DNA from: Streptomyces cucumeris
GTDB taxonomy: Bacteria; Actinomycetota; Actinomycetes; Streptomycetales; Streptomycetaceae
DNA length: 64,000 nucleotides
Direction of reading: 5' to 3'
Assembly (NCBI RefSeq): GCF_024295805.1
Contig: NZ_JANCLX010000022.1
Coordinates: 1-64,000, forward strand
Part shown: positions 7,976 to 16,693 of the stretch, piece after piece
How the letters are laid out: each line of letters starts with the position of its first letter
Position numbering within the stretch: the first letter of the stretch is position 1
Notes under the pieces: model-generated
What the model was told of the DNA's origin: nothing
Database searches by the model: none
Seen by the model: the letters and a program-made list of their open reading frames with translations, nothing else
Translations under genes and position numbers: made by a program

Positions 7976-8932
7976 TCAACCGGCGTGCAGGGTCAGCCGG
8001 ATGGCCGCCCGGACGTCCCACTCCGTCACCGCGTCGTTCCCCTCGGCGTCGCCCCCCAGGGGCTCCCCGCGGGTGAGCCGCAGTGGTGGCGCCTTCAGCG
8101 CGGAGTGCACCACGGTGGCGGCGGCGACGATCTCACCGGCCACCGAGCCCGGCGCGGGCGCGTCGTCGCACACCACCAGACGGCCGGTGCGGACGGCCGA
8201 ACCCAGTACGGTGTCCAGGTCGAGCGGCACCACGGTGCGCGGATCGACCACCTCCACCGACACGCCCTCCTCGGCCAGACGGGCCGCCGCCCGCAGCGCC
8301 ACCGGGACGAGCGGACCGACCGCCACCACGGACACGTCCGTCCCCGCACGCCGCACCGCGGCGACCCCCAGCGGAATCTCCGCCGCGGGGCCCGCCCGTG
8401 ACGGCACGTGGTCCGCGGCCGCGCTCCGCGCCACCACCACCGGCCCCGGGGACCGTACGGCGGCGAGCGTCAGCCCCGCGGCGTCATGGCCGTCCGAGGG
8501 CAGGACCGTGGTGAGCCCGGTCATCGGGGCCAGCAGCGAGTGCAGCGGCTGCGACCCGGGCGGTCCGCCCCAGTCGTCCACCACGAACACCACCGGCGGT
8601 GCGGCGGCGGAGGCGGCACTCACCGCCGCGGTATGGGCCAGCGGCCCCAGGACGGCGGTGGATTCATGGCCGGTGAGGTCCAGCACCGGGCGCAGCCCGG
8701 CCGCCGCGGCGGCGGCGCACACCGCGGCCACCGTCCCGGCCGGGCCCGGCAGGACCCGGACCCGCCGCGTGCCGACCACCTCGGCCAGGGCCCGCAAGCC
8801 CGGGTCCCCGGTGGCGCCCGGTGAGAGAGCCGCCGGGCGGACGGCCACGACGGAGGGATCGTCGGCCATCGCGGCGCGCAGCCCCTCCCACACCCCCGCG
8901 GGGGGAGGGAACACCTCTCCGGCCGCTCTCAC
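7976..8932 (-). CDS. 2-oxo acid dehydrogenase E1 beta-like subunit
   Basis: A 318-residue protein with the transketolase pyrimidine-binding domain (about 20-165) and C-terminal domain (about 185-310, VGPLVPVALRAAARLAEEGVSVEVVDPRTVVPLD). This is the usual layout of E1 beta subunits of pyruvate, acetoin or branched-chain dehydrogenases. GTG 8932 overlaps the alpha-subunit stop by four bases (GTGA), so the two are translationally coupled. No E2 or E3 gene lies nearby. The N-terminal half is alanine-rich and lacks the usual conserved Glu-containing loop in an obvious form, so activity is uncertain. Confidence 0.7.
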   Translation of the reverse strand: MRAAGEVFPPPAGVWEGLRAAMADDPSVVAVRPAALSPGATGDPGLRALAEVVGTRRVRVLPGPAGTVAAVCAAAAAAGLRPVLDLTGHESTAVLGPLAHTAAVSAASAAAPPVVFVVDDWGGPPGSQPLHSLLAPMTGLTTVLPSDGHDAAGLTLAAVRSPGPVVVARSAAADHVPSRAGPAAEIPLGVAAVRRAGTDVSVVAVGPLVPVALRAAARLAEEGVSVEVVDPRTVVPLDLDTVLGSAVRTGRLVVCDDAPAPGSVAGEIVAAATVVHSALKAPPLRLTRGEPLGGDAEGNDAVTEWDVRAAIRLTLHAG

Positions 8933-9939
8933 CGCGCTCGTCCGACATCCCCCGGCGGGGCGGTGGAACCGGTGACCGGGGTGCCGGGGCGGGAGCCGGT
9001 GTCCCCGTCGGACCGGTGGCCGGTGTCGTTCCCGCCCAGCCAGCCGTCCACGGTGGCCGCCTCCTCGCCCCGCAGCCGTTCCACATCGGAGCGGGTCAGC
9101 ACCCCTTCGCCGATCAACTGCCGCGCCAGTTCGGCGATCGGATCCCGGACGAGGGGGTCATCGGCGGCCGGTGCGCCGTCGCCGCTCACGGCCGGCCCGC
9201 CGGCCGGCGAGCGGTCCGCGGTCGGGAGGTGGACTTCCAGCAGCCCCGGCCCCTCGCCACCGCGCACCCGCCGCACCGCGCTCTCGGCCGCCCGGTGCAC
9301 CTCCAGGACATCGCCCGCGTCCACCGGCCCGTCCCGCATCGCCCGCAGCCCGCCGTACGACGCCGGTCCGGGCGTGTTCGGCGCGCCCGCACCGGCGGGC
9401 CGGTGCTGCCGGACGAAGAGGACCGGCAGCCGCATCTCCTGGGCCATCAGGGTCGCCTCGTACCAGCCGGGGGAGAGATGGGTGTCGCACAGGACCACGG
9501 TGATGTGGTCGCGGTCCGCCTCCTGGTCGGCCCAGGCGGTGCCGACCGCCGTCACCAGCGCCTGTTCGGCGAGTCCGTTGGCGCCCACCAGGCCGTGGCT
9601 GGTGTCGAAGAAGTGGGCCAGCAGCCCGTGGCCCCGCGCGCAGCCCGCCGGGCGGCCCAGGACTCCGGCCCACAGCCGGTCCGGGCGTGTGTTCTTGGCG
9701 ATCAGCGCGGCGTGGCCGGAGGACACCGAGGTCACCCTGTCCTCGTCGCGCATCGCCGCGATGACCCCCACCACCACCGACTCCCCGCAGTGGGGGAGGG
9801 GTTCGAGTGCGGGTGCCAGCCCCCGGTCCCGCAGTGCCGCGGCCTTCGCCTCGTACAGCCGGACCCGCATCATCAGGCGCAGCAGGGGGAGTCGTCGCTC
9901 GAGGGCGCGGCTCGGGCCGCGGCCGGAAGCTGTCTGCAC
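8929..9939 (-). CDS. 2-oxo acid dehydrogenase E1 alpha-like subunit with degenerate cofactor motif
   Basis: About 336 residues if started at GTG 9939; the frame is open to an ATG at 10050, whose extra 37 residues are Arg-rich and look non-coding. Family features include HGLLAHFFDTSHGLVGANG and a long alternating core. In active E1 alpha proteins a GDG...NN thiamine-diphosphate/Mg motif follows. Here the GDG position reads CDTHLSPGWYEAT and the later Asn pair reads RQHRPAG. The protein therefore looks unable to bind the cofactor in the standard way, or is a divergent subclass. A low-complexity tail (about 300-336) follows the core. Divergent from a ROK regulator. Confidence 0.7.
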   Translation of the reverse strand: MQTASGRGPSRALERRLPLLRLMMRVRLYEAKAAALRDRGLAPALEPLPHCGESVVVGVIAAMRDEDRVTSVSSGHAALIAKNTRPDRLWAGVLGRPAGCARGHGLLAHFFDTSHGLVGANGLAEQALVTAVGTAWADQEADRDHITVVLCDTHLSPGWYEATLMAQEMRLPVLFVRQHRPAGAGAPNTPGPASYGGLRAMRDGPVDAGDVLEVHRAAESAVRRVRGGEGPGLLEVHLPTADRSPAGGPAVSGDGAPAADDPLVRDPIAELARQLIGEGVLTRSDVERLRGEEAATVDGWLGGNDTGHRSDGDTGSRPGTPVTGSTAPPGDVGRAR

Positions 9940-10157
9940 GTGGTTGCCACTCTCTTCGCCTGGCGGACGGTCTCCCTGGCGGACGGTCGGGTGGACCTGC
10001 CGCGAACGCGCCCGCCGGAACGGGGCGCGGCCACGGATCGCGTTGAGCATTCCAGAAGATCGGTGGGTGGGCCCCGATGGATTTCCCTAGTTGTCGGCGG
10101 CGGCCGCTCCGTGCTCCGCGGGCGGTCGCGGCGCTGCGGGCCGTCGCGCTCGACTAC

Positions 10158-10173
10158 TATCGATCTCTCGATA
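10158..10173. promoter_or_regulatory. Probable ROK regulator operator
   Basis: A perfect 6-bp-arm palindrome TATCGA-TCTC-TCGATA lies 18 bp before the ROK start. It probably overlaps the promoter. It is a good candidate for autoregulation and for control of the divergent E1 pair. Confidence 0.5.
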
Positions 10174-10190
10174 CCGACCGGTAGGGGAAC

Positions 10191-11357
10191 ATGGCCGAGG
10201 AAGCGCGCGGGGGTGATCTGTCCCGGCTCCGTCAGCTGAACGCGCGTGCCGTCGTACGTGTACTGCGCGGTGAACCGCCGCTGACCCTGACGGAGATCTC
10301 CCGCCGCACCGGCCTCTCCCGCGCCTCCACCGACGACGTCGTACGGCAACTGACCGAACAGGGCTGGGTGGCCGAGGCCGAGCGCACCGCAGGGACGGTC
10401 GGCCGTCCCGCCCGCCGCTACCGCTTCCGCGCCGACGCCGGACGGGTGCTGGGCGTGGAGGTGGGCGAACGGCACGTGGCCGCGATGGTGGCCGACCTCG
10501 ACGGCACCGTGGCGCACAGCGCGCGGGTCGCGGTCGATGCCGCAGCGGACCGCGCCGCCCGGCTGGCCGCCGTCGACGAGGTGACACGGCAGGCGAGGGC
10601 CGCGGCCACCACGGAGCTGGGACCCGGTGCCATCTGGGCCACCGGGGTGGCCACCCCGGGACTCGTCGGCACCGACGGACAGGTGTCCGTCTGCGATGAA
10701 CTGCCGGACTGGACGGGCGTCGATCTGCGCGCCCACCTCGAACGCACGGTTCCCGGCACCGTTCTGGTGGACACCCTGGGCAACCTGGCCGCCCTGGCCG
10801 AGGGCTGGCGCGGCGCGGCACACCACGCGCAGCACGCCGTCTGTCTGTACGCGGGATCCACCACCGGGGCGGGGCTGATCATCGGCGGTGCGGTGCACCG
10901 TGGCTTCGGCAACGCGGCCGGACAGATCGGCGCGCTGCCCGCCGCGGGCTGGGAGCGGGCACGGCGCCGGGTGCGGGAGTGGCGCCCCGCGGTGCCGGAC
11001 ACCACCGCGGGCGAGCCGGTGGATGTGTTCACCGCCGCCCGCGCGGGGGACCGTTCCGCGGTGGACACGGTGCGCGCCTACGCCCGGCACCTGGGCATCG
11101 GCACCGCGGCCCTGGTGCTCACCCTCGATCCGCAGCTCCTCGTGCTGACCGGCGGCTTCGCCGGCCAGCCGGAGACGGTGACCGCCCCGCTGCGGCGTGA
11201 GCTCACCCGGCGCGCCCTGCGCGCCCCGGAGATCCTGGTCTCGCCGCTGGGCGAGCGGGCGGTGGTGCTGGGCGCGGTCCGCCTCGCCCTGGACCACGTC
11301 CGCGACCTCGGGGTCGGCGGACCGCTGGCCTCACGGCCACCCTCCGCACCCGGCTGA
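10191..11357 (+). CDS. ROK-family transcriptional regulator
   Basis: A 388-residue NagC/XylR-type regulator. The N-terminal winged helix-turn-helix (about 32-60, LTEISRRTGLSRASTDDVV) is followed by a sugar-kinase-fold ROK domain (about 85-375). The glycine-rich phosphate loop is recognisable (YAGSTTGAGLIIGG). The zinc-binding cysteine cluster normal in many ROK kinases is absent. The ligand is probably a sugar or sugar phosphate. AGGGGA precedes ATG 10191. The palindrome 18 bp upstream is the likely operator, and the divergent E1 pair is the likely target besides itself. Confidence 0.85.
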   Translation: MAEEARGGDLSRLRQLNARAVVRVLRGEPPLTLTEISRRTGLSRASTDDVVRQLTEQGWVAEAERTAGTVGRPARRYRFRADAGRVLGVEVGERHVAAMVADLDGTVAHSARVAVDAAADRAARLAAVDEVTRQARAAATTELGPGAIWATGVATPGLVGTDGQVSVCDELPDWTGVDLRAHLERTVPGTVLVDTLGNLAALAEGWRGAAHHAQHAVCLYAGSTTGAGLIIGGAVHRGFGNAAGQIGALPAAGWERARRRVREWRPAVPDTTAGEPVDVFTAARAGDRSAVDTVRAYARHLGIGTAALVLTLDPQLLVLTGGFAGQPETVTAPLRRELTRRALRAPEILVSPLGERAVVLGAVRLALDHVRDLGVGGPLASRPPSAPG

Positions 11358-11537
11358 GCCACGCGGACGTCCTCGCGCCGCCGGAACGGGCCGGGCACCC
11401 GGAAATGATGCGCGTCCCCGGCACCGGGTGTGTGCTGGGAGGAGCGGCACCTCGGCTTCCGGGCGCATGCCGTACGGGCGTACCTCGCCCGGGGCGCCGT
11501 ACCGGGATGTGCCGGGGCGGGCCGCCCGGGAGGTCCG

Positions 11538-12887
11538 ATGGACATGGCTGTGGGCGCGGGAGGTCCGGTGGCCCCGCGCTGGAGCGCGCGGTTGGCGGTG
11601 GTGGCGGGCGCGGCGGCGGTGCTGGTCCTCCTGCTCTTCGCCGGACTCAGCAGTGTGCTCCTGATCGCGGTGGGTGTGGCCGGGATGGTGCTCACCGCCG
11701 CCGGTGTGTGGTGGGCCCTGGTGCACCGCGCGCTGCTGCGGGTGCTCGCCCTCGCGCTGGCCGTCGCCGCCCCGGTGACGGTCGTCGTCCTCTACGCGCT
11801 CGCCGGACTGCTGTGGGTGGTGCTCGTCTCGCTCGCGCTGTGGGCGGTGGCCGTGTCCACCGGCCGGGCCGCGCTCGCCGCGGACAGCGGGCCGGACCGC
11901 GGCGCGGAACGCCGGGCCGCTCCGCCGGCGCGGCCCTTCCTCATCATGAACCCGCGTTCGGGTGGCGGGAAGGTGGCCGCCTTCCACCTGGTGGAGAAGG
12001 CGGAGGCGCTGGGCGCCGACGTGATGGTCCTGGACCCGGACCAGCCGAGCGATGTGGCCGAACTGGCGCGGCGGGCCGCCGACGCGGGCGCCGATCTGCT
12101 CGGAGTGGCGGCAGGGGACGGCACCCAGGCGCTGGTGGCGGGGGTGGCGGCGGAGCGCGGACTCCCCTTCGTGGTGATCTCCGCCGGGACCCGCAACCAC
12201 TTCGCCATGGACCTCGGACTGGACCGGGACGACCCCGCCGCATGTCTGGACGCGCTCACCGACGGGGTGGAACTCCGCGCCGACCTGGGCTTCATCGGGG
12301 ACCGCCCGTTCGTGAACAACGCTTCCTTCGGCGCCTACGCCTCCGTGGTCCAGAGCCCCGCCTACCGTGACGACAAGCTCCGCACCACCCTCGATCTGCT
12401 GCCGGACCTGCTCACCCATGACACCGGGCCGCGGCTGACCGTCCGGGTGCGGGACCGGTCCGTCGAGGGGCCACAGGCCGTGCTGGTGAGCAACAATCCG
12501 TACCGGATGGGCGATCCGGCGGGGCTCGGGCGCCGGGAGCGGCTGGACTCCGGTGCGCTGGGGGTGCTGGCCGTCACCGTGGACACCGCGGCACAGGCGG
12601 CCGGGATGCTGCGCGGCCGCCACGCCCCCGGGCTGGCCTCGCTGACCGCCCATGAGGTGGTCGTGGACGCCGATGCCCCCACCGTCCAGGTCGGGGTGGA
12701 CGGTGAGGCGCTGACGCTGCCGGCCCCCGTGCGGTGCCGTGTGGCACCGCGCGCCCTGCGTCTGCGGCTGCCCCGCCACCGCCCCGGCACCCCGTCCGGC
12801 AAGCCGCCGATGGACTGGCGGCGGGTGCGGCATCTGGCGCTGACCATGGGGCGGACCGCGGCCGCGCACGGCGGCGCCCACCGCTGA
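11538..12887 (+). CDS. Membrane-anchored diacylglycerol-kinase-like lipid kinase
   Basis: About 449 residues: an N-terminal membrane region with three to four hydrophobic segments (about 18-110), a short linker, then a DAGK catalytic domain. Motifs seen are FLIMNPRSGGGK (nucleotide/phosphate loop) and AAGDGTQALVAGV (variant of GGDGT), plus ISAGTRNHFAMDLGL and FVNNASFG typical of bacterial YegS/DgkB-like kinases. The start at ATG 11538 follows GGGAGG; the frame is open upstream to 11430 without a comparable site. The expected role is phosphorylation of a lipid alcohol at the inner membrane face. Confidence 0.8.
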   Translation: MDMAVGAGGPVAPRWSARLAVVAGAAAVLVLLLFAGLSSVLLIAVGVAGMVLTAAGVWWALVHRALLRVLALALAVAAPVTVVVLYALAGLLWVVLVSLALWAVAVSTGRAALAADSGPDRGAERRAAPPARPFLIMNPRSGGGKVAAFHLVEKAEALGADVMVLDPDQPSDVAELARRAADAGADLLGVAAGDGTQALVAGVAAERGLPFVVISAGTRNHFAMDLGLDRDDPAACLDALTDGVELRADLGFIGDRPFVNNASFGAYASVVQSPAYRDDKLRTTLDLLPDLLTHDTGPRLTVRVRDRSVEGPQAVLVSNNPYRMGDPAGLGRRERLDSGALGVLAVTVDTAAQAAGMLRGRHAPGLASLTAHEVVVDADAPTVQVGVDGEALTLPAPVRCRVAPRALRLRLPRHRPGTPSGKPPMDWRRVRHLALTMGRTAAAHGGAHR

Positions 12888-12950
12888 ACCGGCGGCCGGA
12901 CCACCGTATGCGGTGGCCGTGTCCCTGACCGCACCTCCGACGCCGTGCCC

Positions 12951-13931
12951 TCACACCCCGCCGGTGTCCAGCACGTCCACGCGCGGCAGGTCCCGGTGGC
13001 GGTGGTGTGCTTCGGCGATCTCCAGCAGTGAGGTGCGGCCCAGCGCGCGGTACGCGGCCACCAGGAGGGTGTTCGCCTGTGCCTCCCGGACCCGGTCCCC
13101 GGCCGAGGCCCAGTGCAGGTCCCGGCCCAGCACCAGCGCCTCCGCCGGATCGCCGTCCGCGCACCACCGCAGCGCGTCCGCCACGCAGTCCGCCACCGCC
13201 GCGGCATCGTCGAACAGTCCGTACACATAGCGTGCGAACCGGTACTCGTCGGCGCCCCCGTGGGGTGGCCGGTCCAGTGCGGTCCGGCCCGCCACCAGCG
13301 CGCCCCCGGAGTCCAGAGTGGTGATCCGGTCCGGATCCTCCGGTGGCGGACCGCTGTCATGGGCGTCGCTGTACGCGAGACCCACCTCGCGGCGGTCCCC
13401 GGTCTCCAGGGCGGTCAGCGCGTCCCGCAGCCGCTCCAGCCCCGTCCTCCGCGCGGCCAGGTACTCCGGCTCCGCGTCGTCGTCCTCCAGGTCCCGCCAG
13501 TGGCGTTCGAGCCGGGCGCGCAGCGCCTCCAGCGGGGTCCGCCACCTGCGGTCGATCCCGCCGCCGTCGTGGGTGTAGTAGGAGGCGACGCCGTCGCAGG
13601 CGCGGCCGTCGTCGGACCACAGCCCGTAGTGGAGTCCGTCCGAGCCGCCGTGCAGGAAGGTGAGGAACTCCGGAGGGTCGCGGTAGTAGCGCCCGTGCAC
13701 CCGTACATCCACACCGTCGCGCGGCGGGAGCCCCGGATCGGCGCACAGGTCGGTCACCCCGGCCACCGCCAGGTCCAGGTCCGCGAACGCCTGCCGCTCG
13801 ACGGGTCCGAGCCCTTCCAGGAACGTCCAGAACCGGAAGAAGGACTCGGGCAGGGTGAGTCCCCACTCCCGCAGCACCCGGTCGGCGACGGCCGTCCGCC
13901 GCCGCTCGTACGGCATCCGCTCCCCGGACAT
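12951..13931 (-). CDS. HPF1/DUF2228-like (ADP-ribosylation family) hypothetical protein
   Basis: A 326-residue soluble protein. From memory its blocks (PPEFLTFLHGGSDGLHYGLW, VASYYTHDGGGI, EALVLGRDLHWASAGD) resemble Streptomyces proteins labelled ADP-ribosylation family / DUF2228. That family is related to human HPF1, the cofactor that redirects PARP enzymes to serine. A SUKH/SMI1-like alternative fits the N-terminal FRFWTFLEGLG region. The C-terminal part includes a repeat-like helical segment (about 230-320). No ADP-ribosyltransferase gene lies beside it. Start ATG 13931; a second Met at residue 6 is also possible. Confidence 0.5.
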   Translation of the reverse strand: MSGERMPYERRRTAVADRVLREWGLTLPESFFRFWTFLEGLGPVERQAFADLDLAVAGVTDLCADPGLPPRDGVDVRVHGRYYRDPPEFLTFLHGGSDGLHYGLWSDDGRACDGVASYYTHDGGGIDRRWRTPLEALRARLERHWRDLEDDDAEPEYLAARRTGLERLRDALTALETGDRREVGLAYSDAHDSGPPPEDPDRITTLDSGGALVAGRTALDRPPHGGADEYRFARYVYGLFDDAAAVADCVADALRWCADGDPAEALVLGRDLHWASAGDRVREAQANTLLVAAYRALGRTSLLEIAEAHHRHRDLPRVDVLDTGGV

Positions 13932-14045
13932 CGGTCAACCCCCGCATGCATCGACAACCGGCGCCACCGACGGGCGCCGGCGACGCCGGACGAGGCTAGC
14001 GGACCGGTCCCGAGGGCCGGTCCGCAGGCCCCGGTCCGGCGGGTG

Positions 14046-15080
14046 TCAACGGGTGCCCGCCACCGCGCGGCTGCGCTGCTCCACCCCCGGGGCGCCGTAC
14101 GGATAGTCCGCCGCGCCCGGGTCGCTGACCTCGTCGAGACGTGCCAACTCGCCCTCGGATAGCTGGAGTCCGGCGGCGCCGAGGTTGTCCTCGAGCTGCT
14201 CCAGGGTGCGTGCGCCCAGGATCACCGAGCTCACCCCGGGACGGGCCAGTACCCAGGCCAGGGCCACCTGCGCCATCGAGACGTCCCGCTCCTCGGCCAC
14301 CGCCCGCACCGTGTGCACCACGTCCCAGGTGCGGTCGACCCGGCTGCGCCGGTCGTACGCCTCGGTGCCCCGCTCGGGGTTCTCGCCCAGCCGGGTGGCC
14401 CCGCTGGGGCGGGTGTCGCGGCGGTACTTGCCGGTCAGCCAGCCGCCGCCGAGCGGACTCCACGGCAGCAGGCCCAGCCCCTCGGACGCACAGGCCGGGG
14501 TGATCTCCCATTCGATCTCCCGGGAGAGCAGGCTGTACTGCGGCTGGAGGGTCACCGGCCGGGTCAGCCCCCGGAAGTCGGCCACGTCCACGGCCTTCTG
14601 GAGCTGCCAGCCGGTGAAGTTGGACAGCCCCACGTAGTGGATCCGGCCCTGCCGTACGGCGTCGTCCAGGAAGCGCAGTGTCTCCTCGACCGGCGTCAGC
14701 GGGTCCCAGGAGTGCACCTGGTACAGATCGACGGTCTCGACGCCGAGGCGGCGCAGCGAGGCGTTGAGGGCGCGGTCCAGATGGCCGCGGGACAGCCCCG
14801 CGTCATTGGGGCCGGTGCCCATCGGGAAACGCCCCTTGGTGGCGATGGTGACCCGGTCGCGGATATCGGCGGGACGGGCGGCCAGCCAGCGGCCGATGAT
14901 CTCCTCGGCCGCGCCCGCGGTGTAGACGTCGGCGGTGTCGATGAGCGTGCCGCCGGCTTCCACGAAGCGGTCGAGCTGGGCGAAGGCGCAGGACTCGTCG
15001 GACTCGGCGCCGAAGGTCATGGTGCCGAGCGCGAGCGTCGAGACACTGCAACCACTGCGGCCGAGGGTGCGGTACTCCAC
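14046..15080 (-). CDS. Aldo/keto reductase
   Basis: A 344-residue NADPH-dependent TIM-barrel oxidoreductase. The catalytic tetrad positions are visible: Asp and Tyr in LIDTADVYTAG, Lys in TIATKGRF, His in LYQVHSWD. The cofactor loop near SVILGARTLEQLEDNL is present too. It resembles the YajO/Tas-like group that reduces aldehydes or sugars. GTG 15080 is chosen because AAGGAG sits eight bases upstream; the longer open frame upstream runs antisense through the divergent LysR gene and is not real. The divergent LysR is a likely regulator. Confidence 0.88.
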   Translation of the reverse strand: MEYRTLGRSGCSVSTLALGTMTFGAESDESCAFAQLDRFVEAGGTLIDTADVYTAGAAEEIIGRWLAARPADIRDRVTIATKGRFPMGTGPNDAGLSRGHLDRALNASLRRLGVETVDLYQVHSWDPLTPVEETLRFLDDAVRQGRIHYVGLSNFTGWQLQKAVDVADFRGLTRPVTLQPQYSLLSREIEWEITPACASEGLGLLPWSPLGGGWLTGKYRRDTRPSGATRLGENPERGTEAYDRRSRVDRTWDVVHTVRAVAEERDVSMAQVALAWVLARPGVSSVILGARTLEQLEDNLGAAGLQLSEGELARLDEVSDPGAADYPYGAPGVEQRSRAVAGTR

Positions 15081-15228
15081 GGTCGGTACTCCTTGGATGA
15101 GAGATGAGCTGAGGTGGGCTGAGCGGGGGCGCGGCCGGGCCCGGCGGCCGGGTTCCATGCTGGGCCGTACCCCACCCATCTGTCCAAGAGAAGAAAGCGG
15201 ACGGATTAAGCGACTACACTTCTCAATC

Positions 15229-16110
15229 ATGGAACTCCGGCAGCTCGAGTACTTCGTGGCCGTCGCCGAGGAGCGGCATTTCACCAAGGCGGCCCACCGG
15301 ATGATGGTCTCCCAGTCGGGGCTCTCGGCCTCGGTGCGCGCGCTGGAGCGGGAGCTCGGCGCTCCGCTGTTCGTCCGCACCACCCGCAGCGTGGAGCTCA
15401 CCGGAGCCGGGCGCGCCCTGCTGGTGGAGGCCACCCGCACGCTGGCCGGGGCACGGGCCGCCCGGGAGGCGGTGGCCGAGGTGCAGGGGTTGCTGCGGGG
15501 CAGTCTGGCGGTCGGGGTCGAGCAGTGCGTCACGGTCGACGTCGGAGCGCTGCTGGCGCGCTTCCGCGCCCAGCACGCCGATGTGGAGGTCCGGCTGCGC
15601 CAGGCGGGCTCGGCCCTGCTGATGGACGACGTGGTCGACGGACGGCTGGACATGGCCTTCGTGACCCTTCCCGGCCCGCCCCCGGACGGCGCCCGTCTGC
15701 TGCCGCTGGACAGTGAGCCGATGGTGCTGCTCTGCGATCCGGGCCACCGGCTGGCGGGTGCCTCCCGGGTGAAGTGGGACGAGCTGGCGGACGAGACCTT
15801 CGTGGACTTCCACCCCGACTGGGGCGCCCGGCGGCTGACCGACCGGGCCTTCGCCGACTGCCGCACACCGCGCCGGGTCGCCCTGGAGGTGTACGACGTG
15901 CACACCCTCATCGAGCTGGTGGGCCACGGGCTCGGGATCGCGGTCGTCCCTCGGCCGATCGCCCGCAAGGAACAGGCGGCGGAGCTGTGCGCGGTACCGG
16001 TGGACGAGGGGCCCGACGCGGCATGGCGCTGGCAGGTGTCCGTGGCCGTCCCCGCCGGTGACCGGCCGAGCCCGGCCGCGCGTGAGCTGCTGACCTACCT
16101 GGGCCGCTGA
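15229..16110 (+). CDS. LysR-family transcriptional regulator
   Basis: A 293-residue regulator. The winged HTH occupies residues 1-60 (MELRQLEYFVAVAEERHFTK and LSASVRALERELGAPLFVR), followed by a dimerisation helix and a periplasmic-binding-protein-like effector domain (about 88-293). The start is fixed by homology to the family's near-universal first residues; no strong ribosome site precedes it. It is divergent from the aldo/keto reductase with 148 bp between starts. This is the classic LysR arrangement, so that gene is its probable target. Confidence 0.88.
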   Translation: MELRQLEYFVAVAEERHFTKAAHRMMVSQSGLSASVRALERELGAPLFVRTTRSVELTGAGRALLVEATRTLAGARAAREAVAEVQGLLRGSLAVGVEQCVTVDVGALLARFRAQHADVEVRLRQAGSALLMDDVVDGRLDMAFVTLPGPPPDGARLLPLDSEPMVLLCDPGHRLAGASRVKWDELADETFVDFHPDWGARRLTDRAFADCRTPRRVALEVYDVHTLIELVGHGLGIAVVPRPIARKEQAAELCAVPVDEGPDAAWRWQVSVAVPAGDRPSPAARELLTYLGR

Positions 16111-16192
16111 CGCTCCGTCGACGGCGCCGGATTGATGGACAGTCAGGAGATCCGCTCGCACACTGTCCACAACTCCCCTTCCAGGAGGCGTC

Positions 16193-16672
16193 GTGGCCGT
16201 GCGGATCTGTTCGCTGATCGTCGATGTGCCGCAACTCGTTCCCGCCGACGGCAGGTACCACATGGTGCGGTTCCCCTACGGCCGCGAGGAGTCCCACGAC
16301 CCGGACAATATGCATCCGGCCCGGCAGCCGGACGGGTACACGGTGAGCAAGTGGCGCTCCGACGACCGCTCGGGGCTCATCTGGCCGTCGGCGGACGGCT
16401 GGGGCGCGCTGACCGCCATGATCCAGTGGGAGAAGGGGCGGTACGGCGAGCTGCGGGACCGCTTCGTCCGCGATCCGCTGAACCTGTCGACGGGCGCCGA
16501 TTCGACGGCCACCGACCACCGGCCGCCGAGCCCCGGGATGCAGTGCTTCACCAAACACCATGAGATCTTCGTCCATCCTGGGGTCCCGCTCGCCCTGATG
16601 GTCGGGCATGATGACCGCACCGCGCGCAGGCTGGTGTTCGCCGAGTTCAAACTCGCCCTGCACACCACCTGA
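16193..16672 (+). CDS. Conserved Streptomyces hypothetical protein
   Basis: A 159-residue protein of unknown function. GTG 16193 follows AGGAGG with a four-base spacer. Distinct blocks are SLIVDVPQLVPADGRYHMVRFPYG, SGLIWPSADGW and a C-terminal LVFAEFKLAL strand. From memory, homologues are scattered in Streptomyces without assigned role, some near phage-derived genes. No signal peptide or membrane segment is seen. It stands alone between a LysR gene and an oppositely oriented phosphatase. Confidence 0.6.
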   Translation: MAVRICSLIVDVPQLVPADGRYHMVRFPYGREESHDPDNMHPARQPDGYTVSKWRSDDRSGLIWPSADGWGALTAMIQWEKGRYGELRDRFVRDPLNLSTGADSTATDHRPPSPGMQCFTKHHEIFVHPGVPLALMVGHDDRTARRLVFAEFKLALHTT

Positions 16673-16693
16673 CGGGCGACCGCGGCGCCGGGC

